Assembly (NCBI GenBank): GCA_001986395.2 | Contig: MQVO02000010.1 | Coordinates: forward strand, 310,001-374,000 | Direction of reading: 5' to 3' | Source: Irpex lacteus | Taxonomy: Eukaryota > Basidiomycota > Agaricomycetes > Polyporales > Irpicaceae | Length of the DNA: 64,000 nt | In this document: in pieces, positions 22,137 through 32,795 of the stretch | Layout: the number at the start of each line of letters is the position of its first letter | Numbering within the stretch: position 1 is the stretch's first letter | Position numbers and translations under genes: made by a program | The notes under the pieces: generated by a model | Seen by the model: only the letters and a program-made list of their open reading frames with translations | Databases searched by the model: none | Told to the model about the DNA's origin: nothing

Positions 22137-23548
22137 TCAATCCGCCTCGACATGCATCTGGCCACGTCCACGCCTAATGCGATCCTCGATGCCACCCGTA
22201 CCACCGAACACCTTCTTCTGTTCGTGACTGAGGAAGTCGCCCATGCCTTTCGATTTGGTACGGGCTCGCTCTTCAGCTTCGAGTTCAGCCTTCTCCTGTT
22301 CCAATAGCTTCGTCAACCTTTCACGACGCTCGCTTGTCATTTCAGACGCGTTGGATGACATGGCTGCGAGGCGAGCCGCCCTATCAGCATCAGCTTGGCT
22401 AGGCTGCTTTGTCGAACTTTCTGAGTAGTGACGCTGGCGGGGCGGTGGCGGGGGACTTATCCGTGAACGTTTGTGAGGTGGATCGTCGCGACGCGGAGGA
22501 CTGCGGCTATACCTGCGACGTTTCACGTCACGATCAGGAGTACGACTTCGAGCACGAGCGTATTCGTCCGACTCGTCAGACTTTGGATAGGTTGGTACAC
22601 GATCGCTTTCTCGATAGCTGGAACGCCTGACGTCGGGACTTCGACTATCTCTTCTGCGACGAGATGGCCCTGGAGACCTGCTACGACTGTAACGACGCCT
22701 ACTTGAGTATCGATCTTCGTCGCGTCGCCGAGTATCGAAGTCCTCACGGGGACGCGGGGGTGGTGAACGTGAGCGACGACTGATCGGACTGGGAGAACGT
22801 TGCACTCGTGAATATCGCTCTGGGGTAGCCGACCTGTCACGATCCGAACGAGGCGAGTAAGAGCGTTCCCTATGTTTGTCCTTCCTGTGCTTCTTCTTCT
22901 CCTTCTTGTCTTTCTTATCTTTCTTCGGCTTGATCCCATTCCTCTCCTGCATCTCACGAAGTCGCAGCGGGTTAGACATCAGAGCCTGGTATGCAGCCTG
23001 CTCCTGCTGCTTGATAGCGAAGAGAGGGTCCTCTCGTATCTTGGAAGCCGTATCTCTGACCGTGTTCGCGTATTGCGTTGCAATGAAGTTCTTGTGGGCA
23101 GCCCCGACCTACATAGGGAGATTGTATATGAGTATAGCTGCCGATGAAAGACATCTTCGATATAGTGCGCACCTTCTCGTTCTCTGTTCCAACCAGGATC
23201 TTATCTACCCGTTTCTTGCCTAGCAGATAGTCCTCCAGCTCGTTGGAGTTCTGACTACTGCCTGTCGCAGGTGTAGCGTACATCCAATCCAATTTCTCTG
23301 TTCGTTTCTTTCCAGTCTGCTCTTCCTGCAGCCGCTGAAGTTCTTGCAGTTGTCGCTCTTCCTCCTTCTCCTTTCGCAACTGGTCCAACTTCTTCTTCTC
23401 TTCAAGCTGTCATGCATGTTAGAATGGCCACAGAAGCAATATAAGAGAATGAACTTACAGCCTTCTTCTCTTCCAACCACACCCGCTCCTGATTCTTCAG
23501 CAGGAGCGGATGCCACGACTTCTTCATATTCAAGTCACCACCACCCAT
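22137..23548 (-). CDS. CWC25: Pre-mRNA-splicing factor CWC25
   Basis: Exons 23459-23548, 23173-23406 and 22137-23108 give 431 residues. CWC25 joins the spliceosome after Prp2 remodelling and is needed for the first catalytic step; it acts in the nucleus. The N-terminal CIR domain is diagnostic: [20 protein letters not shown], a coiled coil with [15 protein letters not shown], then [11 protein letters not shown] and [14 protein letters not shown]. The third exon opens with [17 protein letters not shown] and [15 protein letters not shown], then becomes an Arg/Ser-rich, highly charged region (RS-like). The C-terminus [20 protein letters not shown] is also typical. Start chosen at the universal MGGGDLN sequence. 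Confidence 0.95.
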
Positions 23549-24685
23549 CTTGATTGTCTTTCTGGGGGGTTAGAGACGAAGCTGTTTGCGTCGAGAAGAG
23601 TCGTTGAAGGTGAAAGGAAGAGCGAGCTCTTCTCGATGGTGGTTGAGAGCAAGTTCCCGCTACCCTCTGGGTAGTGGGTCTTTGGGTTGTAGGGGTTGGC
23701 GAAATCGAACCTGAATTCTGCACGCTCGTGACTTCCCGAGAAAATGGCGTGATTTTCACGTGACTGTTTTGTGCGCTTGCTGTCCTCAACCTTGCGAAGC
23801 TTGGAAGTGCGTACCTTACTTACTACACTCAGTATACGTACTGACGAAACACAAAACACCTTGCAATTGTGGTTGTCGTAGCAACATATTTGTCCACAGT
23901 ATCTGCTGGAATATTTTCCGTAACTTGTCTGGTTCGTTGCTCGTTCACGATGCTTCCTGAGTAGGTGGCGCACAAAGCTGCTGGCCGGAGCGCCGAAGGC
24001 GCGAAGGCCTGCAGCGATGTGCGCCCCGTACATCGATACAAGCACCCTTTCTTTACAGTACCTTGCTAAAGAATAACCGGAACCGGGTAGCGGGTCTAGC
24101 TGCGAACGCAGCGTTAGTGAATTATCGTGAAGCCCAGTCGCAGGCGGCTTAGGTAGCGCCATAATTGGATGTACACGTGGGAAACCATCTGCTGAAGGCT
24201 ACAGCAGTGTTCGGGGTCCCAGTCCATTTGTCAATCTATAAATGGCAACTGTACAAGATCACGCAACCGTGGTCGTCTCGGTTGCTTGATCCATTGAATA
24301 CATACACAGAGAAGCGCAGTCGCGGTCAGCTATCGGCAGAGATATTTGTTCTCAGTTATAGAGGGCGTAAAATGATCTTGAAACGCAGCAGATCTTTAAT
24401 CATGGTTGTCGACTGGCTCTTACATCGATCTAAATTTCTGGAACGCGTCATACAGTACATGATTATTACAACTGATACACTACTAACAACATGAGTCCAA
24501 GGTCCAGAAAATCGGGAGAGAAAACTACAAAAAAGACAAGAGATGATCACAAATACATCGAACGAATTGAACACAGCAGTACAGTATACACCAAAAACGT
24601 TTCACGCACAAAATCGTCTACATCAACCCCTTCATAGCAGTATACACCAGCCCTTCACAGCCGTGCACATCAACCCTCACAAAAG
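23549..24685. other. Interval between CWC25 and the transcription factor
   Basis: About 1.1 kb: the 5' flank of CWC25 and the 3' flank of the next minus-strand gene. A 210-codon ATG-initiated minus-strand frame (23530-24162) overlaps the CWC25 start in another frame and has no recognisable content. Several short A-rich runs near 24480-24600 suit a 3' UTR. Confidence 0.5.
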
Positions 24686-27600
24686 TCAGGGAGGAGGAGG
24701 CCCATAGTGCCCATAATGCCGATGCTCATGATGCTCATGCCCAGGAGGCAAGTTCGGGTTCGGCGCACCCCCGTGAGCATGCACATGCGACGCCTGAGAC
24801 GGCCCAGCCTGTGGTATATGCCCACCAGTGCTAGGATCCACATCATGCATGAATTCCCCAGACAGCTGATTCTGATTAAACGTGAACAGTCCCTGGGGCG
24901 GGACGAGCTGCGAGCCCAAGGGCGACGGGTTGTACGTGCGATAATCCTGGCTGGCATACCCTGCACTCGTGCCAGGTCCGACAAGCTGCGGCCACCACTC
25001 GTATCCTGGGATGTACGCCAGCGGGTCATGAGTGGGCACGTGTTGTCCGGTGTACATGCTGTACGGCGGATTGGGAGATTGGACGCTGTGAGAGGGTAAG
25101 TTATAGCGCGTATGATTGTACGGGAATCCGTACTTGAATAGCAAGTCTGCGGTTCTGTCCTCGCTCAGCAGTTCGTCCAACCCTCGCTTGGGCCTGTTGA
25201 CGGCATTCTGGTTGAGCTCGGCCATGTTGTCCATCTCGACCACTGCACCCTTGAGGAGTTTCTTGATGCGTATTGCTTCTGGCCATACGCCCTGTGGAGG
25301 ATGTTGATCAGTTATGTACCTTAGAGAGCACAGTGGACACCAATACCTCTAGAACCTCTGCGGCTCTGATACTCTGTATGAGCCCGATCGTAGCTTGAGT
25401 GTCTTTGGGTCTGCGGTTCACTGCATGTATTCACGTTAGGTCGTGAAGAAGATGCATGTGAATAAGCCTGCTTACATATTACCACATGCATGATACTGCA
25501 TATACAACAAGCTAGTCAGACTCAATGAGAACATGGTACGAAGAATATGTGACGTACCCAGCGCTCTGTAGATAACACAGCAACAAAGGAGGTGCGTAGG
25601 CGAGGCCATAGATGGCATCAAAAGAATCGACTAAGAAAGAAATATCGGTCAAAGCTTCTTCGTGGAAGAGATATCCCAAACTCAACGCACTTAATGAACT
25701 GATCCGTGCAGCGGCAGCCAGACAGACATCGAGACACCAGTTGTGTGCTTCGCTTTTATCCTTGTCTGTGCTGTAACTTTGGTGGCTAAGCAACTCTTCA
25801 GTACTAGAGTCTTCGAAATAAGGAGCCCTCAAAAACTCACGCTTTCCAATTGGGTAAGCTGTATAACACCACATGTTAGCTTGGTAATCCCAGTAGCCGG
25901 TTCGATGGACTCACAAAGATCGATGCAGCAGCAACACAGCCGCATGGTACTCAATATGCAAAATGATCACATGCGGCGGAACCGACACCTTCCCCACCCC
26001 CTCCTTATACTGCAGCTCATCCGGCAAGTTGATCAACCACTGCCTCAACGCATTCTCCAACTCGTCCCTCCACACCTTCCGACTGTTCATATCATCGAAG
26101 AGCTTGACAGGGTACAATTTCGCCATGATCTCGCTGATGATGAAGGCTGCTCAAAAACATCATAAATAGAAGGAGACGAGATGAGCTAAACGGTCAGGTA
26201 AACGGGAGAGTGAGAAGACACACAGAGTCGGCATTGTTCTTTGAAGCAGCTCATTACGCGACCGGCGATGGGGTCGAAGTCTCTTCCGAGGTTGTCTCGT
26301 GGGTAGGGTCGCCATAGGTCTTCGTCATCGTTCTACCACAAGGATGGCAAACAGATGAGTTGCTATCCTCCTAGGACCACGATGACACGACATACCATGT
26401 CAAAATCGGGCTCAGCAGTGCTAAAATCGCCCTTCTTGAATGTAACAGGTCGTCCGAGCCAAACCGAGCATATCCTATTCGTGAACGTCGTCAGAAATTT
26501 CACACAAAGACTAGCAGAAATGAATGGAGAATAGTGACGCACTTGTCGGTAATACAACACGACCACCAGATCTGCTTCCTGATCTGCTTCTCAATCGGCG
26601 TCCAAACATCCCGTCCGGACGAATCCTTCCAGTTATCGCCGTCTCGGTTTAGGCCCAGGTCGATTGCCTATGGAAAACATCACGCAGCCGTTGGTCAACG
26701 CGAGTCACGTATTTCGGGAGGATCTATGTGAGACGTACCATACGACACCCCATACCGGTGTACATCCATCCTTGCGACAGATACCCCATGCCAAACTCTC
26801 TCAGTCCCAGCAAGAGTAGCGCCTGACATGTCGATGGTTTGCTATCTTCATATTGGGTGTCTACAGAATTAGAATCAAGTTCAGTATCTCATTCAAATAA
26901 CTCGTGTCATTATGATTATAAAATGTTACTGACTGATAAGTCTCCTCGCCTTCAACGCATACTCATTCGCCACATCAAAAGGCTTCTTGCCTTCTTCCGC
27001 CGGTAAGAAATGCGCCGCAGAGGCGAAGATAGCTAGAAGGAGCAGTTTCGTCACAGTCTGCATCGCTTGGCGTTTGCTGCTTCCTTTGATGGCCTTGTTC
27101 GGAAGGTCCAGTTGTCTGTTCCACAAAAGTCGTCAATATCCATCCCGTTGAACCAGTGGAGTTGGATGAACAACATACCGCCCATTATACATAGCCAAAA
27201 AGCTCGCCTTATGCACCACCGGAAACACATGATGCACATAACTAAAGTACGCCGAGATAAGCTTATCCTGCGTCTCGAAATCCGGCAGCTGGATCTCGTC
27301 GTTGACTTTCTCAAAGGACAGGCACTGGCAGCCTGCCTCCATCTTCGGAATGTCGAACTTCCTGGGCGAATCATTAATGAATGCTTGACACAAAGTGTAG
27401 ATGCGAATGAGACGAGACGTACCAGATGCCGTTTTCTTGCGATTGGGAATCGTCTTTGCGGTCGCTCTTGGCTAGGAGGTGGAGGCCTGCTGAACGGCCG
27501 TGGTACCGGAACTGTAGACAGTCAGTATCCTCCGAGGGATGTATGTATATAGAGATCTTACCTCGTTGTTTTGATCCACAGAAAGGTGACCAAACGTATC

Positions 27601-28929
27601 GGCAGCCTCATCGAATTCCTCTGCTTCTTCAGTACCTAGTTCTACGCATCGGCCTCAGTCATATCTGGGAAACGAGCAAACTCGCAAACATACCTCTTTC
27701 CTTGGACAGATGCAGCGAGCTATGATCGCTATCCGGCACAGTCGAAGTGACAGAAGGATCAAGCCTCCTCCGTCTATTCGCCGACTGCGTCGAATATGCA
27801 GGCATGTGAGGCACCAGACCAACCGGACTAGGCTGGCCTGATGACGACGAATACGAAGGAAGCCTCGCTCTATCGTTAGATGACGTCGTGGAGTACGGAG
27901 ATGCCACTCCAGATCCCTGATATCCTGGCTGCACCGTCGCCAATCTCCGATAGAGTTTCTCCTGCCACTCGGCTGTGGGTAACGCAGAAACCGCTCCATC
28001 TACAAATTGCCAATTTAGAGTTAGCTCGGTGCACTGAATTGAGAATTGAGAATTGAGAATTCGCGATATGCTATGAAGGTTTCGGGCGGTTCTGGATGAA
28101 TGAATGTGAGCGAAGTGGATACGTGCCTTGACTGGACACGAATTCGCGTGTTTGCCTCGACTGGCGTTTTGTGCGCCGGTCTTCTGAGACTGACTGGCCC
28201 ATGATGGCACTGTAAAATCCGTCCTCGCCAGGGGCCATTGCATTTGAGGTTGCTCTTCCTACGTTTCCCTGGTGAATTGCGCGCATATATTAGCGTTATC
28301 TCCTTTGATTGACGTGGGAGCCTTACGTAGGGGCCAGATCCCACTCGGTCGAGGATATCACGGGCAAAGTCGTCCTGCCGCAGGTCTGCAACAATGTCTT
28401 GCGCTCTGGGGAGAGCGAGGACTGTAGCTAGAACGCATTCAACTTGGTGCCACCGCTGTTCGATAGCGTGGATGTACCCCTTTGGAGGGCCGCGTTTATA
28501 ACTGGGACCTGTAATTGCATCAACAACTGTAGCATGGGCATGGGAGTTGTTCGCGGACCTTGGAATGTGCATGCTAGTTCGTTGTAAGGCCATATTAGTC
28601 TGTATTCAACTATGAAGTAGTACATTACGTACCTGCTCCTGCTGCCACGCAATTTTTGCATTTATCGCCGTCTGTCTCCTCGCATTTACTCTTGATTTTC
28701 CTACAACGGTCACACGCTACAATCGCATTAGATTGCCCACATAACTTCGTTGTCGCCACCGCTCACCTCGTGTTCCACGTCTTGGGGCCTTTGAGGACGA
28801 GGGCCCTGACTCGCTCATGTCCTCGTCTGAAAAGGCCTGGAGGGGAGGTAGCTGGCTGCGCATGAAGTCAAAGGCCGGGTCAAAGGTGTAGGGCGGCGGC
28901 AGATATGCGTAGTTCGTTGGATTGTCCAT
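24686..28929 (-). CDS. Zn(II)2Cys6 fungal transcription factor with Fungal_trans domain
   Basis: A multi-exon gene. The start MDNPTNYAYLPPPYTF is followed by an acidic Ser-rich stretch. The zinc cluster is assembled from three exons: ACDRCRKIKSKCEE, DGDKCKNC and AACTFQ, giving CX2CX6CX7CX2CX6C. Straight after comes the linker GPSYKRGPPKGYIHAIEQR, typical of regulators in the XlnR-like group. The middle-homology (Fungal_trans, PF04082) region is visible across later exons: FRYHGRSAGLHLLAKSD, LISAYFSYVHHVFPVVHKASF, TVTKLLLLAIFASAAHFLP, MGYLSQGWMYTGMGCRMAID, QIRKQIWWSCC and SVWLGRPVTFKKGDF. The tail from 24686 is Pro/His/Gly-rich. Nuclear regulator; target genes unknown. Not all junctions were fixed; the one near 28110-27985 is uncertain. 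Confidence 0.88.
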
Positions 28930-29267
28930 TGCGTCGAGTTCTTTTGTCTGCTACGGTCGCCGTCGAGGACTGAGGAGTATGCCATATGTGACATCATCCC
29001 TGTCGTCGTAAGTATTTCAGGATACTGTCACTGCTCTGTCAAGTCACAAGTGGCGCACCACCTCTAACCGCGTGACGTCACGCGTCCCCTTACAACTTTC
29101 AATCAAACATCCCGGAGCCATCGGCCGTCACCGTGTCAACGCCGGCCGTAGGTTGGTCCGTGGACTCATCAGGGTACACAACTCGCCGGCCATTCTTCAG
29201 CCCGATCCCAACTAAGAACAACGAGCACGACCGTCGGGACGTCCACCGACGCGTAGAGCATGCTGTC
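28930..29267. promoter_or_regulatory. Shared divergent promoter region, transcription factor / REV7
   Basis: 338 bp separate the two divergent start codons. There is no TATA box of the quality seen elsewhere in the window. A TGACGTCA-containing sequence (GCGTGACGTCACGCG) lies at about 29071-29085, a CRE-like site embedded in a longer palindrome. Confidence 0.45.
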
Positions 29268-30480
29268 ATGGCTCAGAAACCAGGACCGCTGACGTTCAAT
29301 CGTATGTCGTCATCATGGCGCCGTGTGGAAACTCTTCATAAAGCTTATCCCCACTCTTGACAGAGACGGTGAAAGGCGTCACAGACTTCAGTGCGTTGTT
29401 TGTCATTGCTGTTACTTGTTTTTACCAATAAATAAATCTACCGCTAACTTATGTTACCAGTCGAGGTGGCCATACACACAATACTCTACGTGCGACATGT
29501 GTATCCTGCAGAACTCTTTGTCAGGCGCAAGAAATATGACACCCCTGTCTTCCAGTCGCGTCATCCAGCGCTGAACGAATACATATCCGGGGCTGTCAAA
29601 GCCGCAAAGGACGAAATGCTTTTGGTACGAGTCTGCCCACAACGCTTTTCCTACTCTTTTCACCATGAACATTCACCCCAGGGAAACGTCGACAAACTCA
29701 TCGTCGTCATTAAATCCTCCAGTGAAGACACAGCCTACGAGCGGTTCATCTTCTCGCTACGCAACATGATTGAAATCGAATCATACAACAAAGACACAGC
29801 GCAAGTCATCCACCCCGTTTTCCCGTTCTCGTGCCCGATGCCCGTGAAATGCTAACCACAACTCTATGTGACAGTGTGGAGAATGCAATGTCCGCAAGCA
29901 GGCTAGGCCAGTACTTCCGCTCCTTCCTCGTCAAGCTGTGCATGATAGAATCGCAACTCGGGGTTCTTGACCTACACGGTAATTGTCCTTACATTTTCTA
30001 CTTACCCCATCGCACGCGCTGATGAACCTACCAAAAACGACATACCAGATGATATCACTTTTGCTATCGTCCTAGAGCTGAAAGATGACAAGGCTCCTTC
30101 AGTAACACACGGCAAGGTACGCTTTTTTATTGCCTTAATGTGCCTTAAGGCAGCGCACACCGCTTTTCATTATGCTGACGAGCACCTACGTGACCGTTCG
30201 AAAACCAAATCCAGGAACCTCCTCCATGGGTGCCTGCATTTCCGCAACACACCACACACGGAGCCTCTGACCAAGCCGAGCTGCACATGATCCGCGCACT
30301 CGACACCGGAGTAATCAACGTACGTACAACATAGGTTCTCAAACATATGGTGTGATGTCAGGTCTGACGTGGTAGGTTATATTGTAGATTTCTTTGGCTG
30401 TGCAAGAGTCAGAAGAGAAGTTGAACAGGGTGAGAGAGTTGGACGGAGTTGACTCGAAGGGGAAGGGTCGGGCTTATTGA
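29268..30480 (+). CDS. REV7: REV7/MAD2L2, HORMA subunit of DNA polymerase zeta
   Basis: The accessory subunit that binds Rev3 and Rev1 in translesion synthesis; nuclear. The first exons are tiny, 29268-29301 (MAQKPGPLTFN) and 29364-29390 (QTVKGVTDF, 27 nt), followed by 29461-29624 and 29682 onward. The HORMA signature is strong: FIEVAIHTILYVRHVYP, LFVRRKKYDTPVFQSRHP, LNEYISGAV, VDKLIVVIKSS, YERFIFSLRNMIEIE, LGQYFRSFLVKLCMIE and DDITFAIVLELKDDKAP. The C-terminal safety-belt part has EPPPWVPAFP and LHMIRALDTGVINISLAVQE. The order matches human MAD2L2, which shares LYVREVYP and RKKYNVPV-like segments. The junction near 29825-29873 was not fixed. Start chosen at the Met that gives the family-typical short N-terminus. 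Confidence 0.92.
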
Positions 30481-30772
30481 TAGTGACATATACGAAGTCT
30501 CGGGACATACTTAATCGAGCAACGGGATTACAGAGAAGGAAGCGAACTAATACCGAGTTATCTATGTACTAGTAGTTCATCATCTTTCCGATGTAGCTCG
30601 GGCACAATGCATATGGAGAGTGCGCCTGGAAATTGAACATTACATCGCATCCAAGAATAAGACAGATAACCAGCTACTGTACAGTATATACATCGCACTT
30701 CGCCGAAAGTCAACAGAAAGCAAAAGCAAAAACAGCCAACACGTCCGCATCGCCAGTCAATCCAGCACGTCC
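30481..30772. other. Convergent 3' flanks
   Basis: About 290 bp between the stops of REV7 (plus) and SNX4 (minus); no gene seen. Confidence 0.5.
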
Positions 30773-32588
30773 CTACACATCCACACGAATACGCTGGATG
30801 ATAGGTATGATCCTGTCCCACTCTTCCATAGCCTGTCGCGATGCCACAATATTATTATCAGCAAGAGGCACAAAACGCAAAGAGAGACACCAGATACTCA
30901 CAGCCTTGTAAAACTCGATCTCCCCATCCGCAAGCGCACCCAACATCTCCTTCATCTCCGCCTCCTTCGCCCTCTGAAACACCTTCTGCTCCTTCAACGT
31001 CTCCTCACTAAACGAATCGCTCGTATCATGCGCAACACTAACAGCGTCCGTCAGCTCCTTGATCTTCTTATCCAGCTTCGTCCGCTTCTCCACCCGACTC
31101 GCATAGTCGTCTGCCCCCCGCAACGCATCGACGCGGTCCTTCAGGTAGGACCCGATGCCGAGCCCTGTTGAGCCTGCGCGCCCGTTGATGACGGCGCTGA
31201 GGCGGTCGCGCTCGGAGGTGAGGTTGGAGAGGTAGTCGGAGAGTTCTTCGAAGTCCATTTGTTTCTGATCGCGAAGGCGGAGGACCGCGCGGTTGGCGTG
31301 TGAGTATTGGAGCATCGAGTGTAGATGGGTTAGGAAGGGGTCTGTGGTTGTTTGTGTCTACATGTCGTGCGCTGAGTCAACAATAAAGTAAGGATGCCGG
31401 GATATATAGGGACGTACTAGGTGTCTCAAGAGTGCTGAGAACTCCAAAAGCGTGTTCGAGAAATGGTTTAATGGGTCTGTGATCCCAGACTCCAAGAAGC
31501 CCAACCCCTGTACGGCGACGGCAAGGTCGTGATAGTCCCCCGTGAGATCTTCACCAGGTTCAGGACCGCCATCTCATTCAGCCTCAGACGACAACCAGCG
31601 GCATATTACAACCTAATCGTACTCACCATTCGTCCGATTGCGTACTCGGCCCCAGAGTCGTTCGGAGAGTACGAGCCCTTCTTCGAATTTGTCGACGCCT
31701 TCGCGCATGGAGAGGAACCGCTCGTCGGGTTTGCGCACGCGAGAGAAGGCGTTGAGGAGGGTGTCGGAGATGCTGTCGATGACGCCGGAGTGTTCGGGGT
31801 TTGGAGGGTGGGCGACGTGTTGGTGCATGTGAACGTGCTGGGAAGCGAATTAGTGTGTGTTGGAATGAATATGAGAGTGAGGCCGTACCCATTCTGTTGA
31901 CTCAAAGAAAGCGCGGAGGAGGGTACTTCGTTGTAGTGTTGCGTGTCGACCTAATCGTTCTAGGAATCGGTGCAGTCTTCGAGATGTGGTCAGGGAGTGG
32001 CGTGAGCCGGAGATAGCGTTACTTACTCGAGTCGTCTGCGTTCCATGAACTCAGGACTGAACCTGTCTCCGGTGACATACTCTGGGACATAATCGTGTCA
32101 AGACCAGTCACATATCTTCCGCAAGAACCTAAACTCACCCATCCGATGCTTGTCCGGTAACGGGGGTACCACACACGCCGGGAAGTCCTTAGCGAGGTGG
32201 TCTCTCAAGAATACAAAGTCTGTGAATCGTCTCCTCGCCGAGGGGTTTGGCGTCGAGTATATTGGAAGGTTCGTCTACATAGCGCACAATACAAACATTA
32301 ACTCAAAGAAACACAAAAGAAACACACTGGCATACGCACCTTTGCAGTAACAAGATATGAAACATACGCATCCTTCGTCTCAGCCAGCTCCTTGATCGGG
32401 TCCTTCACAGCCGTAATAAGATACCCCTCCCACTTCGGGTCGTGTGGTCCCTGCTCAGACTCTCCGTCGGCCGTGCTCTGTCTGAACCCAGGTCCCGAGG
32501 GTATTGAAGGGCCTCCGGCGTCATACGCCTGCGGTGCAGGCGACTCCCAAGTCACACTATCGAACACGTCGTCTTCGTCGCCCAACAT
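30773..32588 (-). CDS. SNX4: Sorting nexin SNX4/ATG24 (PX-BAR)
   Basis: Binds PI3P on endosomes, recycles cargo such as SNAREs to the Golgi and serves selective autophagy. An acidic N-terminus (MLGDEDDVFDSVTWES) leads into a PX domain: GYLITAVKDPIKE, VSYLVTAKTNLP, RRRFTDFVFLRDHLAKDFP, VVPPLPDKHRM, EYVTGDRFSPEFMERRR and LQRSTLLRAFFESTEW. A BAR domain of long helices follows: SISDTLLNAFSRVRKPDERF, DLTGDYHDLAVAVQGLGFLE, LEFSALLRHLTQ, HANRAVLRLRDQKQMDFEEL and AKEAEMKEMLGALADGEIEF. It ends WDRIIPIIQRIRVDV. The PX arginine in RRRFTDF is the PI3P contact known for the family. Spliced from several exons; the last junction, at EFYKA-AMEEW, removes an intron near 30830-30900. Confidence 0.93.
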
Positions 32589-32795
32589 TTCCAAGACTAG
32601 ACAAGTTGGCCAAGTATCTGTGGGTCAGTTCGCAGTTGAAGCCGAGAAACCAAGTCTTGCGCAGTCGTCGCCGAAAGCAAGGAGAGGATTACCTAGGCGT
32701 CTATCCGCGAGACGGGATTATCTCGTGGCTGCGCGTCCGACATAGCTCACTTGCTTACTTACTTCCACTACTCTCCTTTCATCATCTCAATTACA
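32589..32795. promoter_or_regulatory. Shared divergent promoter region, SNX4 / PTM1-like
   Basis: Only 207 bp separate the two divergent ATGs, so the promoters must overlap. No clear TATA box. Confidence 0.45.

Noticed and set aside
23530..24162. 210-codon minus-strand ORF over the CWC25 start
   Set aside because: It overlaps the certain CWC25 first exon in another frame, has no domain and shows no splice or promoter support.
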